Below, piece by piece: positions 38,432-46,631 of a DNA stretch of 46,750 nucleotides; within the stretch, counting starts at the first letter, position 1; every line of letters begins with the position of its first letter. The translations under genes and the position numbers were made by a program. The notes beneath the pieces are model-generated. The model saw nothing but the letters and a program-made list of their open reading frames with translations. It was not told the DNA's origin and did not search any database. This DNA is from Methanomassiliicoccaceae archaeon (GTDB taxonomy: Archaea; Thermoplasmatota; Thermoplasmata; Methanomassiliicoccales; Methanomethylophilaceae). The stretch is taken from the NCBI GenBank assembly GCA_003550345.1, contig PUJZ01000006.1, forward strand, positions 1 to 46,750, in the 5' to 3' direction.

Positions 38432-38890
38432 TCAAAGCCATAGGTAGGCCATCCCCAGCGCTGCCGCCGCCGCGATCATCGCCGCCCATGCCAGCAGCCC
38501 CAGGGCCATCCATGCCAGCGCGGGGGCCGCCCTGGTGCCCGCTGACATGACGATCACGATGACCATGTGCGTCCCCAGGGTGGCAGGGGCGGTCAATGCC
38601 ACCGCGGGGAGGCCGTAGCGATCCCATATCCGGTCGAACCGCCTCCTGGCACGGCCAGGGGGCCTCCTCTTCGATTCCGGGAAACGGGAGCGGTACCATG
38701 AGCGCAGCCTCTCGAATCCCAGCCCCAGGACCGCCACGGGCAGGAAGTTCCCCAGCACCGACACGGCGGCGGCGGTGAAGGGATCGAGGCCCAGGGCCAG
38801 GCCTGCAGGAATGGATATCCATATCTCCAGGGTGGGCACGGCCGCCATCAGGAAAACGATGAGGACCGCCTGCGCCGTGGTAATCTCCAT
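38432..38890 (-). CDS. Small multidrug export family protein (COG2426)
   Basis: A 152-residue membrane protein with about four hydrophobic segments. VFLMAAVPTLEIWISIPAGL (about 12-31) is the conserved N-terminal motif, and APATLGTHMVIVIVMS the second conserved pair. The middle loop is strongly basic (RRPPGRARRRF), consistent with cytoplasmic location. Function beyond the predicted export role is unknown. It lies 92 bases upstream of the RND exporter on the same strand, so linked transcription is possible. Confidence 0.83.
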   Translation of the reverse strand: MEITTAQAVLIVFLMAAVPTLEIWISIPAGLALGLDPFTAAAVSVLGNFLPVAVLGLGFERLRSWYRSRFPESKRRPPGRARRRFDRIWDRYGLPAVALTAPATLGTHMVIVIVMSAGTRAAPALAWMALGLLAWAAMIAAAAALGMAYLWL

Positions 38891-38918
38891 GGGAACGCAA
38901 CCTCCCTCCGGGGGTTGG

Positions 38919-38991
38919 TGGGGCCGCCCGGATTTGAACCGGAGTCAGTGGCTCCCAAAGCCACAAGGATGCCAAGCTACCCCACGGCCCC
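38919..38991 (-). tRNA. tRNA-Pro (UGG)
   Basis: The acceptor stem GGGGCCG pairs with CGGCCCC, discriminator A. The anticodon stem GTGGC/GCCAC encloses TTTGGGA with anticodon UGG, and the T arm is TCCGG, TTCAAAT, CCGGG. 73 bases, no intron, no encoded CCA. Confidence 0.95.
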
Positions 38992-39015
38992 GTTGTCGTC
39001 CACAAAATGCGCTGA

Positions 39016-39025
39016 GCGTATAAAG
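39016..39025 (-). promoter_or_regulatory. TATA box of tRNA-Pro
   Basis: CTTTATACGC on the minus strand, centred about 30 bases before the tRNA 5' end at 38991. Confidence 0.6.
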
Positions 39026-39032
39026 CTTCGCA

Positions 39033-39992
39033 TCATCCGGAGAGGATCTCCATCACCGCCAGCTCGATGGCCTCGGAGCTGGTCAGCCGGGGCGACCACC
39101 CCTTCTTCTCCAGCTTCTTGGTGGAGAGCAGCATCTTCCTGACGTCCCCGACCCAGCCTCCCCCGCCCTCGACGCCGCCGGTCCATCGGTACTCGACGTC
39201 CTGCAGACCCATCCTCCTGACCACCATGTCGGCGATGTCCTTCACGAAGGTCCAGTCTCTGGAGCCGATGTTGAAGACCTCCACCATGGCCTCCGCCTTC
39301 TCCGCGCCTTTGAGCATCCCCGACACGGTGTCGCTGACGTGTATGTAGGATTTGCAGGTCCCCGGTTCCGCCCCCAGTATCTCCAGGCTCTCCGGGTCCT
39401 CGTCCAGCTTGCGGACGAAGTCGTGCAGCACGTTGTGGGTGCTCCTCGGCCCGACTACGTTGGCGAAACGGAACATCACCGAGCGCATCGAGTACTGATG
39501 AGCGTAAGATGAGACCAGGGCCTCGCAGGCCAGCTTGGATGCGCCGTAGATCGATATGGGCAGCAGTGGGCCGTAGTCCTCAGGCGTAGGCATCACCGTG
39601 GCGTCGCCATAGACGGTGGAGGTGGAGGCGAATACGAACTTGGGCACCCCGGCCCGGCGGCAGGCCTCCAGAACGCGGTAGGTGGCGACCACGTTCTGGT
39701 CGAAATGGGGCCGGGTGTCCTCCGACCCCGAGCGGACGTCCGGATTGGCGGCCAGGTGGTAAACGGCGCCGATCTCCTTCAGCAAAGGACCGAGGTCGTC
39801 CTCTAGGAGGTCGAGCTCATGGAAGCTGAAACGGTCGTCGAGCATGGCATCCTCCAGGAAATCCCTGCGCCCGGTGCTGAGGTTGTCGACACCGATGACG
39901 CTGACGCGCCTCTGCAGCAGGGCGTCCACCAGATGGCTGCCGATGAATCCCGCCGCCCCGGTGACGAGCACGGTCCTTCCGTTGGACGTCAT
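39033..39992 (-). CDS. NAD-dependent nucleotide-sugar epimerase (GalE-like)
   Basis: A 319-residue extended SDR enzyme. VTGAAGFIGSHL (about 10-21) is the NAD loop, VYHLAANPDVR the second conserved segment, FASTSTVYG the Ser, and ISIYGASKLACE the Tyr-Lys pair (YxxxK). The C-terminal GVEGGGGWVGDVRKM is typical of UDP-sugar 4-epimerases. It interconverts UDP-sugars for surface glycans. The exact sugar is not predictable. Its start overlaps the RdgB stop (ATGA). Confidence 0.9.
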   Translation of the reverse strand: MTSNGRTVLVTGAAGFIGSHLVDALLQRRVSVIGVDNLSTGRRDFLEDAMLDDRFSFHELDLLEDDLGPLLKEIGAVYHLAANPDVRSGSEDTRPHFDQNVVATYRVLEACRRAGVPKFVFASTSTVYGDATVMPTPEDYGPLLPISIYGASKLACEALVSSYAHQYSMRSVMFRFANVVGPRSTHNVLHDFVRKLDEDPESLEILGAEPGTCKSYIHVSDTVSGMLKGAEKAEAMVEVFNIGSRDWTFVKDIADMVVRRMGLQDVEYRWTGGVEGGGGWVGDVRKMLLSTKKLEKKGWSPRLTSSEAIELAVMEILSG

Positions 39993-40546
39993 GGCCCGGT
40001 CTCCTCAGCCAGCCTTTCAGCCAGCTTCGCTATCGCCCGGCCCCGGTGGGAGATCGAGTTCTTCTCCTCCAGGCCGAGCTCGGCGAAGCTGCGCCCGCCG
40101 TCGGCGCTGAATATGGGGTCGAACCCGAAGCCGCCGGCGCCGCGGGCCTCCTCCAGTATCTCCCCCTGGCACCCGGCGCTCACCAGGAAAGGCTCCTGGC
40201 CTGCCAGCTTGCAGCCGATGCAGCACTCGAAACGGGCCGAACGGCGCCGTTCCCCCGCCATCAGTTTCAGGACCCCCTCGTTGCCCAGGGTCTTCAGGGC
40301 GTAGGCGGAGTAGACCCCCGGGAAGCCGTGGAAACGGTCGATGAAGAGGCCGGAGTCATCGATTATGAAGGAGTCCTCCTTCTGCTTGAGCTCCTCCATC
40401 CCCTTCTCCACCACCTCTTCGAGCGTGTCCGCCTGTACCTCATCATAGGGCACATCGCCCTGGAACACCTCTATGCCCAGCACGCCCAGCGCCTGGCCGT
40501 ACTCCCTCATCTTGCCCTCATTGGAGGTGATGACCTTGATCCTCAT
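39989..40546 (-). CDS. XTP/dITP diphosphatase (RdgB/HAM1 family)
   Basis: A 185-residue enzyme: ITSNEGKMREYGQAL near the N-terminus binds the triphosphate, IIDDSGLFIDRFHGFPGVYS (about 70-89) is the catalytic segment, GFGFDPIFSADG and SISHRGRAIAKLAERL bind base and phosphate. It clears non-canonical purine nucleotides before they enter DNA. It overlaps both neighbours (Bud32 stop and GalE start) by four bases each. Confidence 0.94.
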   Translation of the reverse strand: MRIKVITSNEGKMREYGQALGVLGIEVFQGDVPYDEVQADTLEEVVEKGMEELKQKEDSFIIDDSGLFIDRFHGFPGVYSAYALKTLGNEGVLKLMAGERRRSARFECCIGCKLAGQEPFLVSAGCQGEILEEARGAGGFGFDPIFSADGGRSFAELGLEEKNSISHRGRAIAKLAERLAEETGP

Positions 40547-41154
40547 GTGTACCTCCCTCTGCTTTGGATGTCATCCGCCTTGGCCAATGCCGCCTCGGCG
40601 GCGGGGTTGCCCCGCCGGTACCCGTCGATCAGGGCCTCGAAGGTCCAGTGTATGTCCGAATGGGCGGACATGAAGGCCCGTCTCAGCAGGTGGACGTCCA
40701 CTCCGAGGTCCTCAACGCTGGCGGGCATGCTGCCCAATGAGAAGTCTATCAGGCATAGGCCGTCATCGGCCAGTATCATGTTGGAGGTGGTGAGGTCCCC
40801 GTGGCTTATGCCCGCGCGGTGCAGCTTCGCCAGCGCCTCGCCCACCGCTGAGCAGACCTGCTCCAACGAATCGAGCTCAGGGGACAGTATGTCCCTTAGC
40901 CTCGGGCCTCTGACCATCTCCATGGTTATGCTCGCCTCCCGCATGTCGATGTCGTACACGTAGGGCGTCCTGACCCCCGCCCGCCTCGCCGCCTGCAGCA
41001 GCCTCGCCTCCTTGCGCGTGCGCGCTGAGCGTAGCGACAGGTCCAGCTGCGGGTCCCGGTATGATTTGGGCCTGCGGGCCTTGACCACGGCCTCCCTGCC
41101 GAGGAAATCGGCGGCGGAGACCACCGCCTCCGCACCCCTCTCGAGGGTCAGCAT
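40543..41154 (-). CDS. bud32: KEOPS kinase Bud32, stand-alone
   Basis: A 203-residue atypical kinase. GREAVVKARRPKSYRDPQLD carries the ATP-binding Lys, ISHGDLTTSNMIL the catalytic Asp and Asn, and LIDFSLGSM the metal Asp. It is part of the KEOPS complex that makes t6A37 in tRNA. In many Euryarchaeota it is fused to Kae1; here it is separate, and no Kae1 appears in the window. The start ATG at 41154 follows a region without strong SD. Confidence 0.93.
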   Translation of the reverse strand: MLTLERGAEAVVSAADFLGREAVVKARRPKSYRDPQLDLSLRSARTRKEARLLQAARRAGVRTPYVYDIDMREASITMEMVRGPRLRDILSPELDSLEQVCSAVGEALAKLHRAGISHGDLTTSNMILADDGLCLIDFSLGSMPASVEDLGVDVHLLRRAFMSAHSDIHWTFEALIDGYRRGNPAAEAALAKADDIQSRGRYT

Positions 41155-41253
41155 GCGTTGGGAATCCCATCTCCTGTTTTAACCTTTTGTCAATATCCGG
41201 CGCGGGGCACACAAAGGATTATGTCCGAGTAAAACCAAGCTGAGGCCGATAAT

Positions 41254-41967
41254 ATGCGGTACACGATAACCGGAGAGAACCTGCAACTGGTGAACATAGA
41301 GTTCTCGGAGGATGAGAGCATCTACTCCCACGGCGGAGCGATGGCTTACATGACCGGAAACGTTAGCATGGACGCCAAGATGCGAGGCGGCCTCGGAGGC
41401 GGCCTGAAACGCGCCATGACCGGGAAGAGCTTCTTCATCGTGAACTACCGGGCCTCAGGCGGGAACGGTATAGCCGGCTTCGGGGGGAACATACCAGGGA
41501 AGATATACCCCTTGGAGATCGGCGAGGATGAATGGCTATGCCAGAGGGAGTCCTTCCTGGTCGCGGAGGACGGAGTCGACATGGACCTAGCGTTCCAGAA
41601 GAGGCTGCGGTCGGCGTTCTTCGGCGGCGAGGGCTTCATACTGCAGCGCCTGCACGGGAAAGGCACCGCATTCATACACGCCGCCGGCGACTTCACCGTG
41701 GTCGACCTCAAAGAGGGCCAGCAGTACAAGGTGTCCACTTCCCACGCCGTTGCCTGGGAGAAGACGGTGGACTACAGCATATCGACCACCGGCTCCCTGA
41801 AGACGGCGCTCTTCGCCGGAGAAGGGCTGTTCGTCACCACTCTCACCGGCCCGGGCAAGATAATCATCCAGTCCCTGTCGCTGCAGGACCTGGCCTACGC
41901 GCTGCACCCCCATATGCCCAAGCCCAGGAGGTCGGGCTCATCGATAAGCCTCGGGTCCAGCAAGTGA
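41254..41967 (+). CDS. AIM24/TIGR00266 family protein
   Basis: A 237-residue all-beta protein of the AIM24 family. GGAMAYMTGNVSMDAKM (about 28-44) and GGEGFILQRLHGKGTAFIHA are typical repeats of the double beta-helix, and the ending TGPGKIIIQSLSLQDLAYAL matches the family. Function is unknown in archaea. It sits 19 bases upstream of a small membrane protein on the same strand, so the pair may work together at the membrane. Confidence 0.9.
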   Translation: MRYTITGENLQLVNIEFSEDESIYSHGGAMAYMTGNVSMDAKMRGGLGGGLKRAMTGKSFFIVNYRASGGNGIAGFGGNIPGKIYPLEIGEDEWLCQRESFLVAEDGVDMDLAFQKRLRSAFFGGEGFILQRLHGKGTAFIHAAGDFTVVDLKEGQQYKVSTSHAVAWEKTVDYSISTTGSLKTALFAGEGLFVTTLTGPGKIIIQSLSLQDLAYALHPHMPKPRRSGSSISLGSSK

Positions 41968-41986
41968 GGGCGACGGAGGCGGGGGC

Positions 41987-42289
41987 ATGAATGATCGGGA
42001 ACCGGAGGGCAGACGGGTATGGCTGAACAGCACAGTGCTGGTGGCAGCATACCTGGCAGTCGCCGTGCTGGGGATATTGGCCCTGGTCTTCATTGCCGCC
42101 AACCTGCCCGCCATATTATACTGGCTGCTGGTCATCCTCGTCGCCCTGGCGCTGCTTCTCCTCGTGCTGTCGGTGCTCTCGCTCTTCGTGGCGATACCTT
42201 TCTATCTGAGCATCGGCGAGGGGACCAAGGAAGGCTCCTATAGCCTGAACGACCACGAGGACAGCGATAAGGGCAGGCAGAAACGCTAG
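41987..42289 (+). CDS. Small membrane protein, unknown function
   Basis: A 100-residue protein with two to three hydrophobic helices at about 14-38 and 42-74 (LVAAYLAVAVLGILALVF, then a Leu/Val-rich ILVALALLLLVLSVLSL), a short cytoplasmic N-terminus and a charged C-terminal tail (SLNDHEDSDKGRQKR). No recognised family. It is close behind the AIM24 gene and ahead of radB. TAG stop. Confidence 0.72.
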   Translation: MNDREPEGRRVWLNSTVLVAAYLAVAVLGILALVFIAANLPAILYWLLVILVALALLLLVLSVLSLFVAIPFYLSIGEGTKEGSYSLNDHEDSDKGRQKR

Positions 42290-42335
42290 CTGTGATACGC
42301 CAGCTTTATCAACCCCTTTACCCTTTTTCCCCACC

Positions 42336-43007
42336 GTGGAGCGCATTCCCATCGACTGCAGCCCTGTGGACCAGATGCTGGGAGGGGGCATCGAGAAAGG
42401 CTGCGTGACTCTCTTCTACGGCGAGGCGGGCGCAGGCAAGACCAACATATGCCTGCAGCTGGCCAAGAACGTGGCGCTGCAGGGCCGCAAGGTGGCCTAC
42501 ATCGACACGGAGGGGGTGTCCATGGAGAGGCTGTTCCAGATCTCCGGCGGCCAAGGGGCGGAGGTGCTGAGGAACATACTATTCTTCCAGGTGCACGACT
42601 TCGAGGAGCAGGGGCGCTCGGTGGAGAACGCCGTCAGGCTGGCGGAGTCGAACACCGATGTCGGGCTCATCGTGGTGGACTCGATGACGATGTACTACCG
42701 GCTGGGCGCCCGCGATGACATGCACAATGTCCGGAAATCGCTGATAGTGCAGACGGAGAGGCTCCTCAACGCCTCCCGCCGCATGGATGTGCCGGTGGTC
42801 CTGACCTCCCAGGTCTACACCTCCATCGACACCGGGACCTTCGAGTTCCTCGGCGGCCATGTGCTGCATCACAACGCCAAGACCATCATCCGCCTGGACA
42901 AGGCGGGCAGCGCCCGGCGCCGCGCGGTGGTGATGAAGCACCGCAGCATCCCCGAGGGGCGGTCCGCCAGCTTCTCCCTGGAGGAGGGCGGCGTGGTCTG
43001 CCCCTGA
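42336..43007 (+). CDS. radB: DNA repair and recombination protein RadB
   Basis: A 223-residue RecA-fold protein lacking the N-terminal HhH domain of RadA. LFYGEAGAGKTNICLQL (about 26-42) is an intact Walker A and VGLIVVDSMTMYYRLG (about 109-124) the Walker B. VVLTSQVYTS and HHNAKTIIRL follow. Length and features fit the euryarchaeal RadA paralogue that modulates recombination. GTG start at 42336. Its normal Walker A contrasts with RadA of this window. Confidence 0.93.
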   Translation: MERIPIDCSPVDQMLGGGIEKGCVTLFYGEAGAGKTNICLQLAKNVALQGRKVAYIDTEGVSMERLFQISGGQGAEVLRNILFFQVHDFEEQGRSVENAVRLAESNTDVGLIVVDSMTMYYRLGARDDMHNVRKSLIVQTERLLNASRRMDVPVVLTSQVYTSIDTGTFEFLGGHVLHHNAKTIIRLDKAGSARRRAVVMKHRSIPEGRSASFSLEEGGVVCP

Positions 43008-43018
43008 TCGTTCGGGGC

Positions 43019-44008
43019 TCAGTAGCTGCGCGCGACAGCGAAATCGGCCAGGGCCACCAGGAACTCCTTGTGCTTGGAGTCCGGAAGGGAGCTCAGCTTC
43101 TCCTTGGCGGATTTGACGTAGCGCTCCGCCAGCTCGGTCGCGTATGAGACCCCGCCCAGCTCGCGCAGTATGTCGATGGCCCGCCTGACCTCCTCATCGC
43201 TGGCGTCCTGGTTCCCGAGGACGTTGAGGAGCTCGTCGTATTTCGGATGCCCCCTCCCGCCCTTGCTCAGCGCCTTGATCACGATGGCGGTCCTCTTGCC
43301 GTTGCGGATGTCGCTTCCCACCGGCTTGCCGGTGATGCTCTCGTCGCCGGTGAGGCCGATGACGTCGTCCCAAAGCTGGAATGCGATGCCCAGCATATTG
43401 GCGTAGTCGTAGAGGTCGCAGACCTGCTTCTCGTTGGCGCCGCCTATGATGGCTCCCCCGGCCGCGGCGGCGGCGAACAGCACCGACGTCTTCTTCTCCA
43501 CCATGGTGAGGTAGTCCTCCACGGTGATGTTGGGGTTGTTCTCGTAATTGGTGTCGAGCTGCTGCCCCTCGGCGAGGATCCATACGCTCTGCGCCGTGAG
43601 CTTGAGGAGGCGGCGCAGCTTGTCATCGGAGACCTCCAGTTCAGCCAGCACCTCGAAGGCCTTGGCGAAGAGGGCGTCCCCCGCCAGCACCGCGGTGGGC
43701 ATGTCCCATTTGACGTGCACCGCGGGCAGTCCGCGTCGGGTGTCATCGTTGTCCATCAGGTCATCGTGCACCAGAGTGAAGTTGTGCACCAGCTCCAAGG
43801 CGGCGCCGAAGGGCGCGGCGTCCTTGCCCTTGCCGCCGACGGCGTCGGCGACGACCATGGCCACGACCGGCCTCATCCGCTTGCCGCCCGCCATGGGGTA
43901 ATGCCTGACCGCATCCATAAGGTTCTCAGGCCTTCCTTCCTTCAGGTAGCCGGTTATCAATGGCTCCAAGTCCCTGGCCCGGTTGTTGAGAATCTCAAAA
44001 ATGTCCAT
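43019..44008 (-). CDS. idsA: Polyprenyl synthetase (short-chain isoprenyl diphosphate synthase)
   Basis: A 329-residue trans-prenyltransferase. The first Asp-rich motif LVHDDLMDNDDTRRG (about 81-95) and the second FQLWDDVIGLTGDE (about 208-221) hold the Mg ions. It elongates DMAPP with IPP to farnesyl and geranylgeranyl diphosphate. The residues before the first DDxxD (LELVHNFTLVHDD, with F at about -8) control chain length; the exact product is not certain. It is the last gene of the IPK-IDI2-IdsA unit, 12 bases after IDI2. Confidence 0.94.
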   Translation of the reverse strand: MDIFEILNNRARDLEPLITGYLKEGRPENLMDAVRHYPMAGGKRMRPVVAMVVADAVGGKGKDAAPFGAALELVHNFTLVHDDLMDNDDTRRGLPAVHVKWDMPTAVLAGDALFAKAFEVLAELEVSDDKLRRLLKLTAQSVWILAEGQQLDTNYENNPNITVEDYLTMVEKKTSVLFAAAAAGGAIIGGANEKQVCDLYDYANMLGIAFQLWDDVIGLTGDESITGKPVGSDIRNGKRTAIVIKALSKGGRGHPKYDELLNVLGNQDASDEEVRRAIDILRELGGVSYATELAERYVKSAKEKLSSLPDSKHKEFLVALADFAVARSY

Positions 44009-44020
44009 TCCGAAGCACCT

Positions 44021-45064
44021 CTACATCCACTCTTTGCATTTACCGGTAATCACGCTCCTTCTTGAAGACATTTGCTCAATGTCCTTCGCCCCGGTCAGCA
44101 TCATCGCCGCCTTCAGCTCCGACATCACGCGCATGAGGCGCTCCTCCACCGCGTCAGCGGACTCGGTCGCCTCCCTGAGCACCAGGTTGGCGGCCCCGGC
44201 GCAGCACGCTCCCAGGCTCAGGGCCTTGGCCACATGCAGGCCGTTCCTGACCCCGCCGCTGGCGATGACCGGGACGCCCACGTCGGCCCAGGCCACGGAC
44301 ACCGGGGCGGGGATCCCCCAGTCGAAGAAGCTGGAGCCTATGCTCTCCCGGGCGCCGTCGCCGACGCTGCGGGCCCGGTGAAGCTCAACGGCGGAGAAGC
44401 TCGTTCCCCCCATCCCCGCGACGTCGATGGCGGCCACCCCTGCGCCCCTGAGGCGCTCGGCGGTGCTGCGTGATATGCCCGCGCCCGTCTCCTTGGCGAC
44501 CACCTTGCGGCCGCGGCAGACCTCGCGTATGCGGTCGTAGCATCCCGCGGAGCGGGTGTCCCCCTCAGGCTGCACCACCTCCTGCAGGAAGTTGAGGTGT
44601 ACCGCCAGGGCATCGGCGCCCACCATCTCCATGGCATCGTCCAGCATGCCCTCATCGAACGCCGGTTTCCCCTGCTGCGGTATCAGCTGCGGAGCGCCGA
44701 CGTTGGCCAGGACCAAGGGCACGTCATGCTCCTTGACCACTTCGAAGCTCCTCCGCTCCTCGCCCTCCAGGGAGGCGCGCTGGCTGCCGACGCCCATGCC
44801 GATGCCCAGGCGGGAGCAGGCCTCGGCGATGTTGCCGTTTATCCTCTCCGCCCCCGGGAAGCCTCCGGTGATGGCGGTGACGATGAAGGGGTAGCTCAGC
44901 CTCTTGCCCAGAACCCTGGCGCCGGTGTCTATGTCCTCCATGTCCAGCTCTGGCAGGGCCTCATGGACGAGCTTGACATCGTCCCAATAGCAGTGCTCGG
45001 GCGTGATGCTCTCGTTCATGCATATGTTGATATGGTCCTCCTTCCTGTTGCCGATGCCAGTCAT
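44021..45064 (-). CDS. fni: Isopentenyl-diphosphate isomerase type 2
   Basis: A 347-residue FMN-dependent enzyme. NRKEDHINICMN opens the protein, ITGGFPGAERINGNIAEACS and GVGSQRASLEGEE bind substrate and flavin, AVHLNFLQEVVQPEGD (about 151-166) is the catalytic stretch with Gln and Glu, VAKETGAGIS and IASGGVRNGLHVAKALSLGA close the flavin site. It interconverts IPP and DMAPP. The open frame before ATG 45064 lies inside the kinase gene and is not part of it. Stop TAG. Confidence 0.94.
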   Translation of the reverse strand: MTGIGNRKEDHINICMNESITPEHCYWDDVKLVHEALPELDMEDIDTGARVLGKRLSYPFIVTAITGGFPGAERINGNIAEACSRLGIGMGVGSQRASLEGEERRSFEVVKEHDVPLVLANVGAPQLIPQQGKPAFDEGMLDDAMEMVGADALAVHLNFLQEVVQPEGDTRSAGCYDRIREVCRGRKVVAKETGAGISRSTAERLRGAGVAAIDVAGMGGTSFSAVELHRARSVGDGARESIGSSFFDWGIPAPVSVAWADVGVPVIASGGVRNGLHVAKALSLGACCAGAANLVLREATESADAVEERLMRVMSELKAAMMLTGAKDIEQMSSRRSVITGKCKEWM

Positions 45065-45066
45065 TC

Positions 45067-45834
45067 TCAGTCCACCTTCACCCTGGTGCCTCTGACCTCC
45101 TTGCCGGCGATGGCGTCGGCCAGGAGCCCGGGCGCGTTCCCGTTGATTATGATGCAGTCCATGCCGGGGGAGCACATGGAGAGCATGCTCTCGACCTTCC
45201 TCCTTATGCCTCCGGTCACGTCCTTGACCCGGGCATGGAAAGTCATGGAGTCCAGGTCATCAGGGGTGATGGCGGCGAGGAGCTCGGCCCCCGGCTCTCC
45301 GGGGTCACGGTCCATTATCCCGTCCACATCGGACACGAATATCGACCGGCGGGGGGAGAGCTCCTTGGCGAGGTGCTCCATCGCCTGGTCGCCGGAGCAT
45401 ATGGCGAAACCCCTGACGCTGTCCAAGGCCACGTCCCCGAACAGCACCGGGACCATGCCCAGCTCCAGATACCCATGCAGCAGCCCGGCGTCGAAATCCT
45501 CCAGCTTGCCGTCCTTCAAAGTGATGCAGGCGCTGGGAGGGAGAGAGACCGGCCTCATGCCCGCCTCAATCATGGCGTCCAGGACCATGAGGTTAAGCTC
45601 CCTGACGTCCCGTGACACCGCGGCGTAGGCGGCGATCTGCGAAGCGTCGCGGTGCCCCTCGGACAGCCTGTGCTCATGCGCCATTATGTGTCCGAATGAG
45701 CCGGCCCCATGGACGACGACTATGTCCTCCGCCCCCGCCATCTCCCCGCAGAGCCTGCGCAGGACATCCAGGCGGACGACTTGATACTGGGACTTGTCGG
45801 TGATGACGCTTCCTCCCAGCTTGACGAGGATCAT
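45067..45834 (-). CDS. ipk: Isopentenyl phosphate kinase
   Basis: A 255-residue amino-acid-kinase fold enzyme. VKLGGSVITDKSQY (about 4-17) and VVHGAGSFGHIMAHEH (about 40-55, with the catalytic His) bind phosphate and isopentenyl phosphate, then VPVLFGDVALDS and FVSDVDGIMDRDP bind ATP. It makes IPP from isopentenyl phosphate, the last step of the archaeal mevalonate route. A TATA box at 45859-45866 lies about 28 bases before the ATG, predicting a leaderless operon mRNA. Confidence 0.94.
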   Translation of the reverse strand: MILVKLGGSVITDKSQYQVVRLDVLRRLCGEMAGAEDIVVVHGAGSFGHIMAHEHRLSEGHRDASQIAAYAAVSRDVRELNLMVLDAMIEAGMRPVSLPPSACITLKDGKLEDFDAGLLHGYLELGMVPVLFGDVALDSVRGFAICSGDQAMEHLAKELSPRRSIFVSDVDGIMDRDPGEPGAELLAAITPDDLDSMTFHARVKDVTGGIRRKVESMLSMCSPGMDCIIINGNAPGLLADAIAGKEVRGTRVKVD

Positions 45835-45858
45835 CGAGCTCTCCGATTAAGGCAAGCG

Positions 45859-45866
45859 TATTTATA
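45859..45866 (-). promoter_or_regulatory. TATA box of the isoprenoid operon
   Basis: TATAAATA on the minus strand, the consensus form, centred about 28 bases before the isopentenyl phosphate kinase ATG. Confidence 0.7.
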
Positions 45867-45891
45867 CATTATCGTATGGCCACATCGACCA

Positions 45892-46551
45892 TCACCTAAC
45901 CTTCTTGCCGCAGGCTCCGCAGAAGCTGTATTCCTCGGGGACCTCCGCGCCGCAATCGGGGCAGAGGCCCTCCTCCTCCGCCTCCTCCGCGCAGCCCTCC
46001 GATGCCCGGCACGCCTGGAATGCCAATGAGAGCCCCCTCTCCTCCTCGCCCGCCGCCAGGGCCTGCTCGGCATCGTCCAGCAAGGCGGCGGCCTCCTCAT
46101 CGGGCTCGTACGAGCGGGTGCGGGCTATCAGGAAGCGGGCCTGTATCTCCGTCTCGGAGGTCTTCGGCCGCGGCGGGCCCTGCCCGACAGGGCCGGCCGA
46201 ACGCGCCGCCGGGAAAGGGTCCTCCTCAGCCCCCTGCCTGGCCTCCATCATCCTCGTCCTGGCCATGGAGAGCAGCTCGGCGGCCCCTCCGTGGTCCCTC
46301 CTCTCATAGGCCATCAGGGCCCTCTCCACGTCCGCCTCCGCCGCGTCGACGTCGTAGCCCTGGTTGCGCAGCGATCCGCAGACGGCGCGGGCGGTGACCA
46401 TCGAGTTGTAGAGCTCCTCCCTCTCCAGCTTGGCGTCGATGCGCTCCTCGGAGCGGACGCGGAAGTACTTGAGCTGCAGGTACAGCACCGTCAGTATGGC
46501 TATCCAGAAGAGGACGAAAAGCAGCGCCCTGAGCTCCAGCGAAAGCTCCAT
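45892..46551 (-). CDS. Membrane-anchored protein with C-terminal zinc ribbon
   Basis: A 219-residue protein. One N-terminal helix (ALLFVLFWIAILTVLYLQL, about 9-27) anchors it. Helical repeats follow (SMVTARAVCGSLRNQGYDVD, then AADVERAL-type and DDAEQALAAGEEERG segments, TPR-like), a Pro-rich linker near 120, and a zinc ribbon with CPDCGAEV and CGACGKKV at the end. Zinc-ribbon-plus-anchor proteins of this kind are common in archaea but unassigned. It is upstream of the isoprenoid genes on the same strand, but a separate TATA box suggests separate transcription. Confidence 0.83.
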   Translation of the reverse strand: MELSLELRALLFVLFWIAILTVLYLQLKYFRVRSEERIDAKLEREELYNSMVTARAVCGSLRNQGYDVDAAEADVERALMAYERRDHGGAAELLSMARTRMMEARQGAEEDPFPAARSAGPVGQGPPRPKTSETEIQARFLIARTRSYEPDEEAAALLDDAEQALAAGEEERGLSLAFQACRASEGCAEEAEEEGLCPDCGAEVPEEYSFCGACGKKVR

Positions 46552-46631
46552 CCGGTTTGGTTAAGAATGAGATGGCTACTTATCGGTTGCGATTGCCCGC
46601 AGCCGCAAGCAAGAGAATGAAGGGGGAGTGG

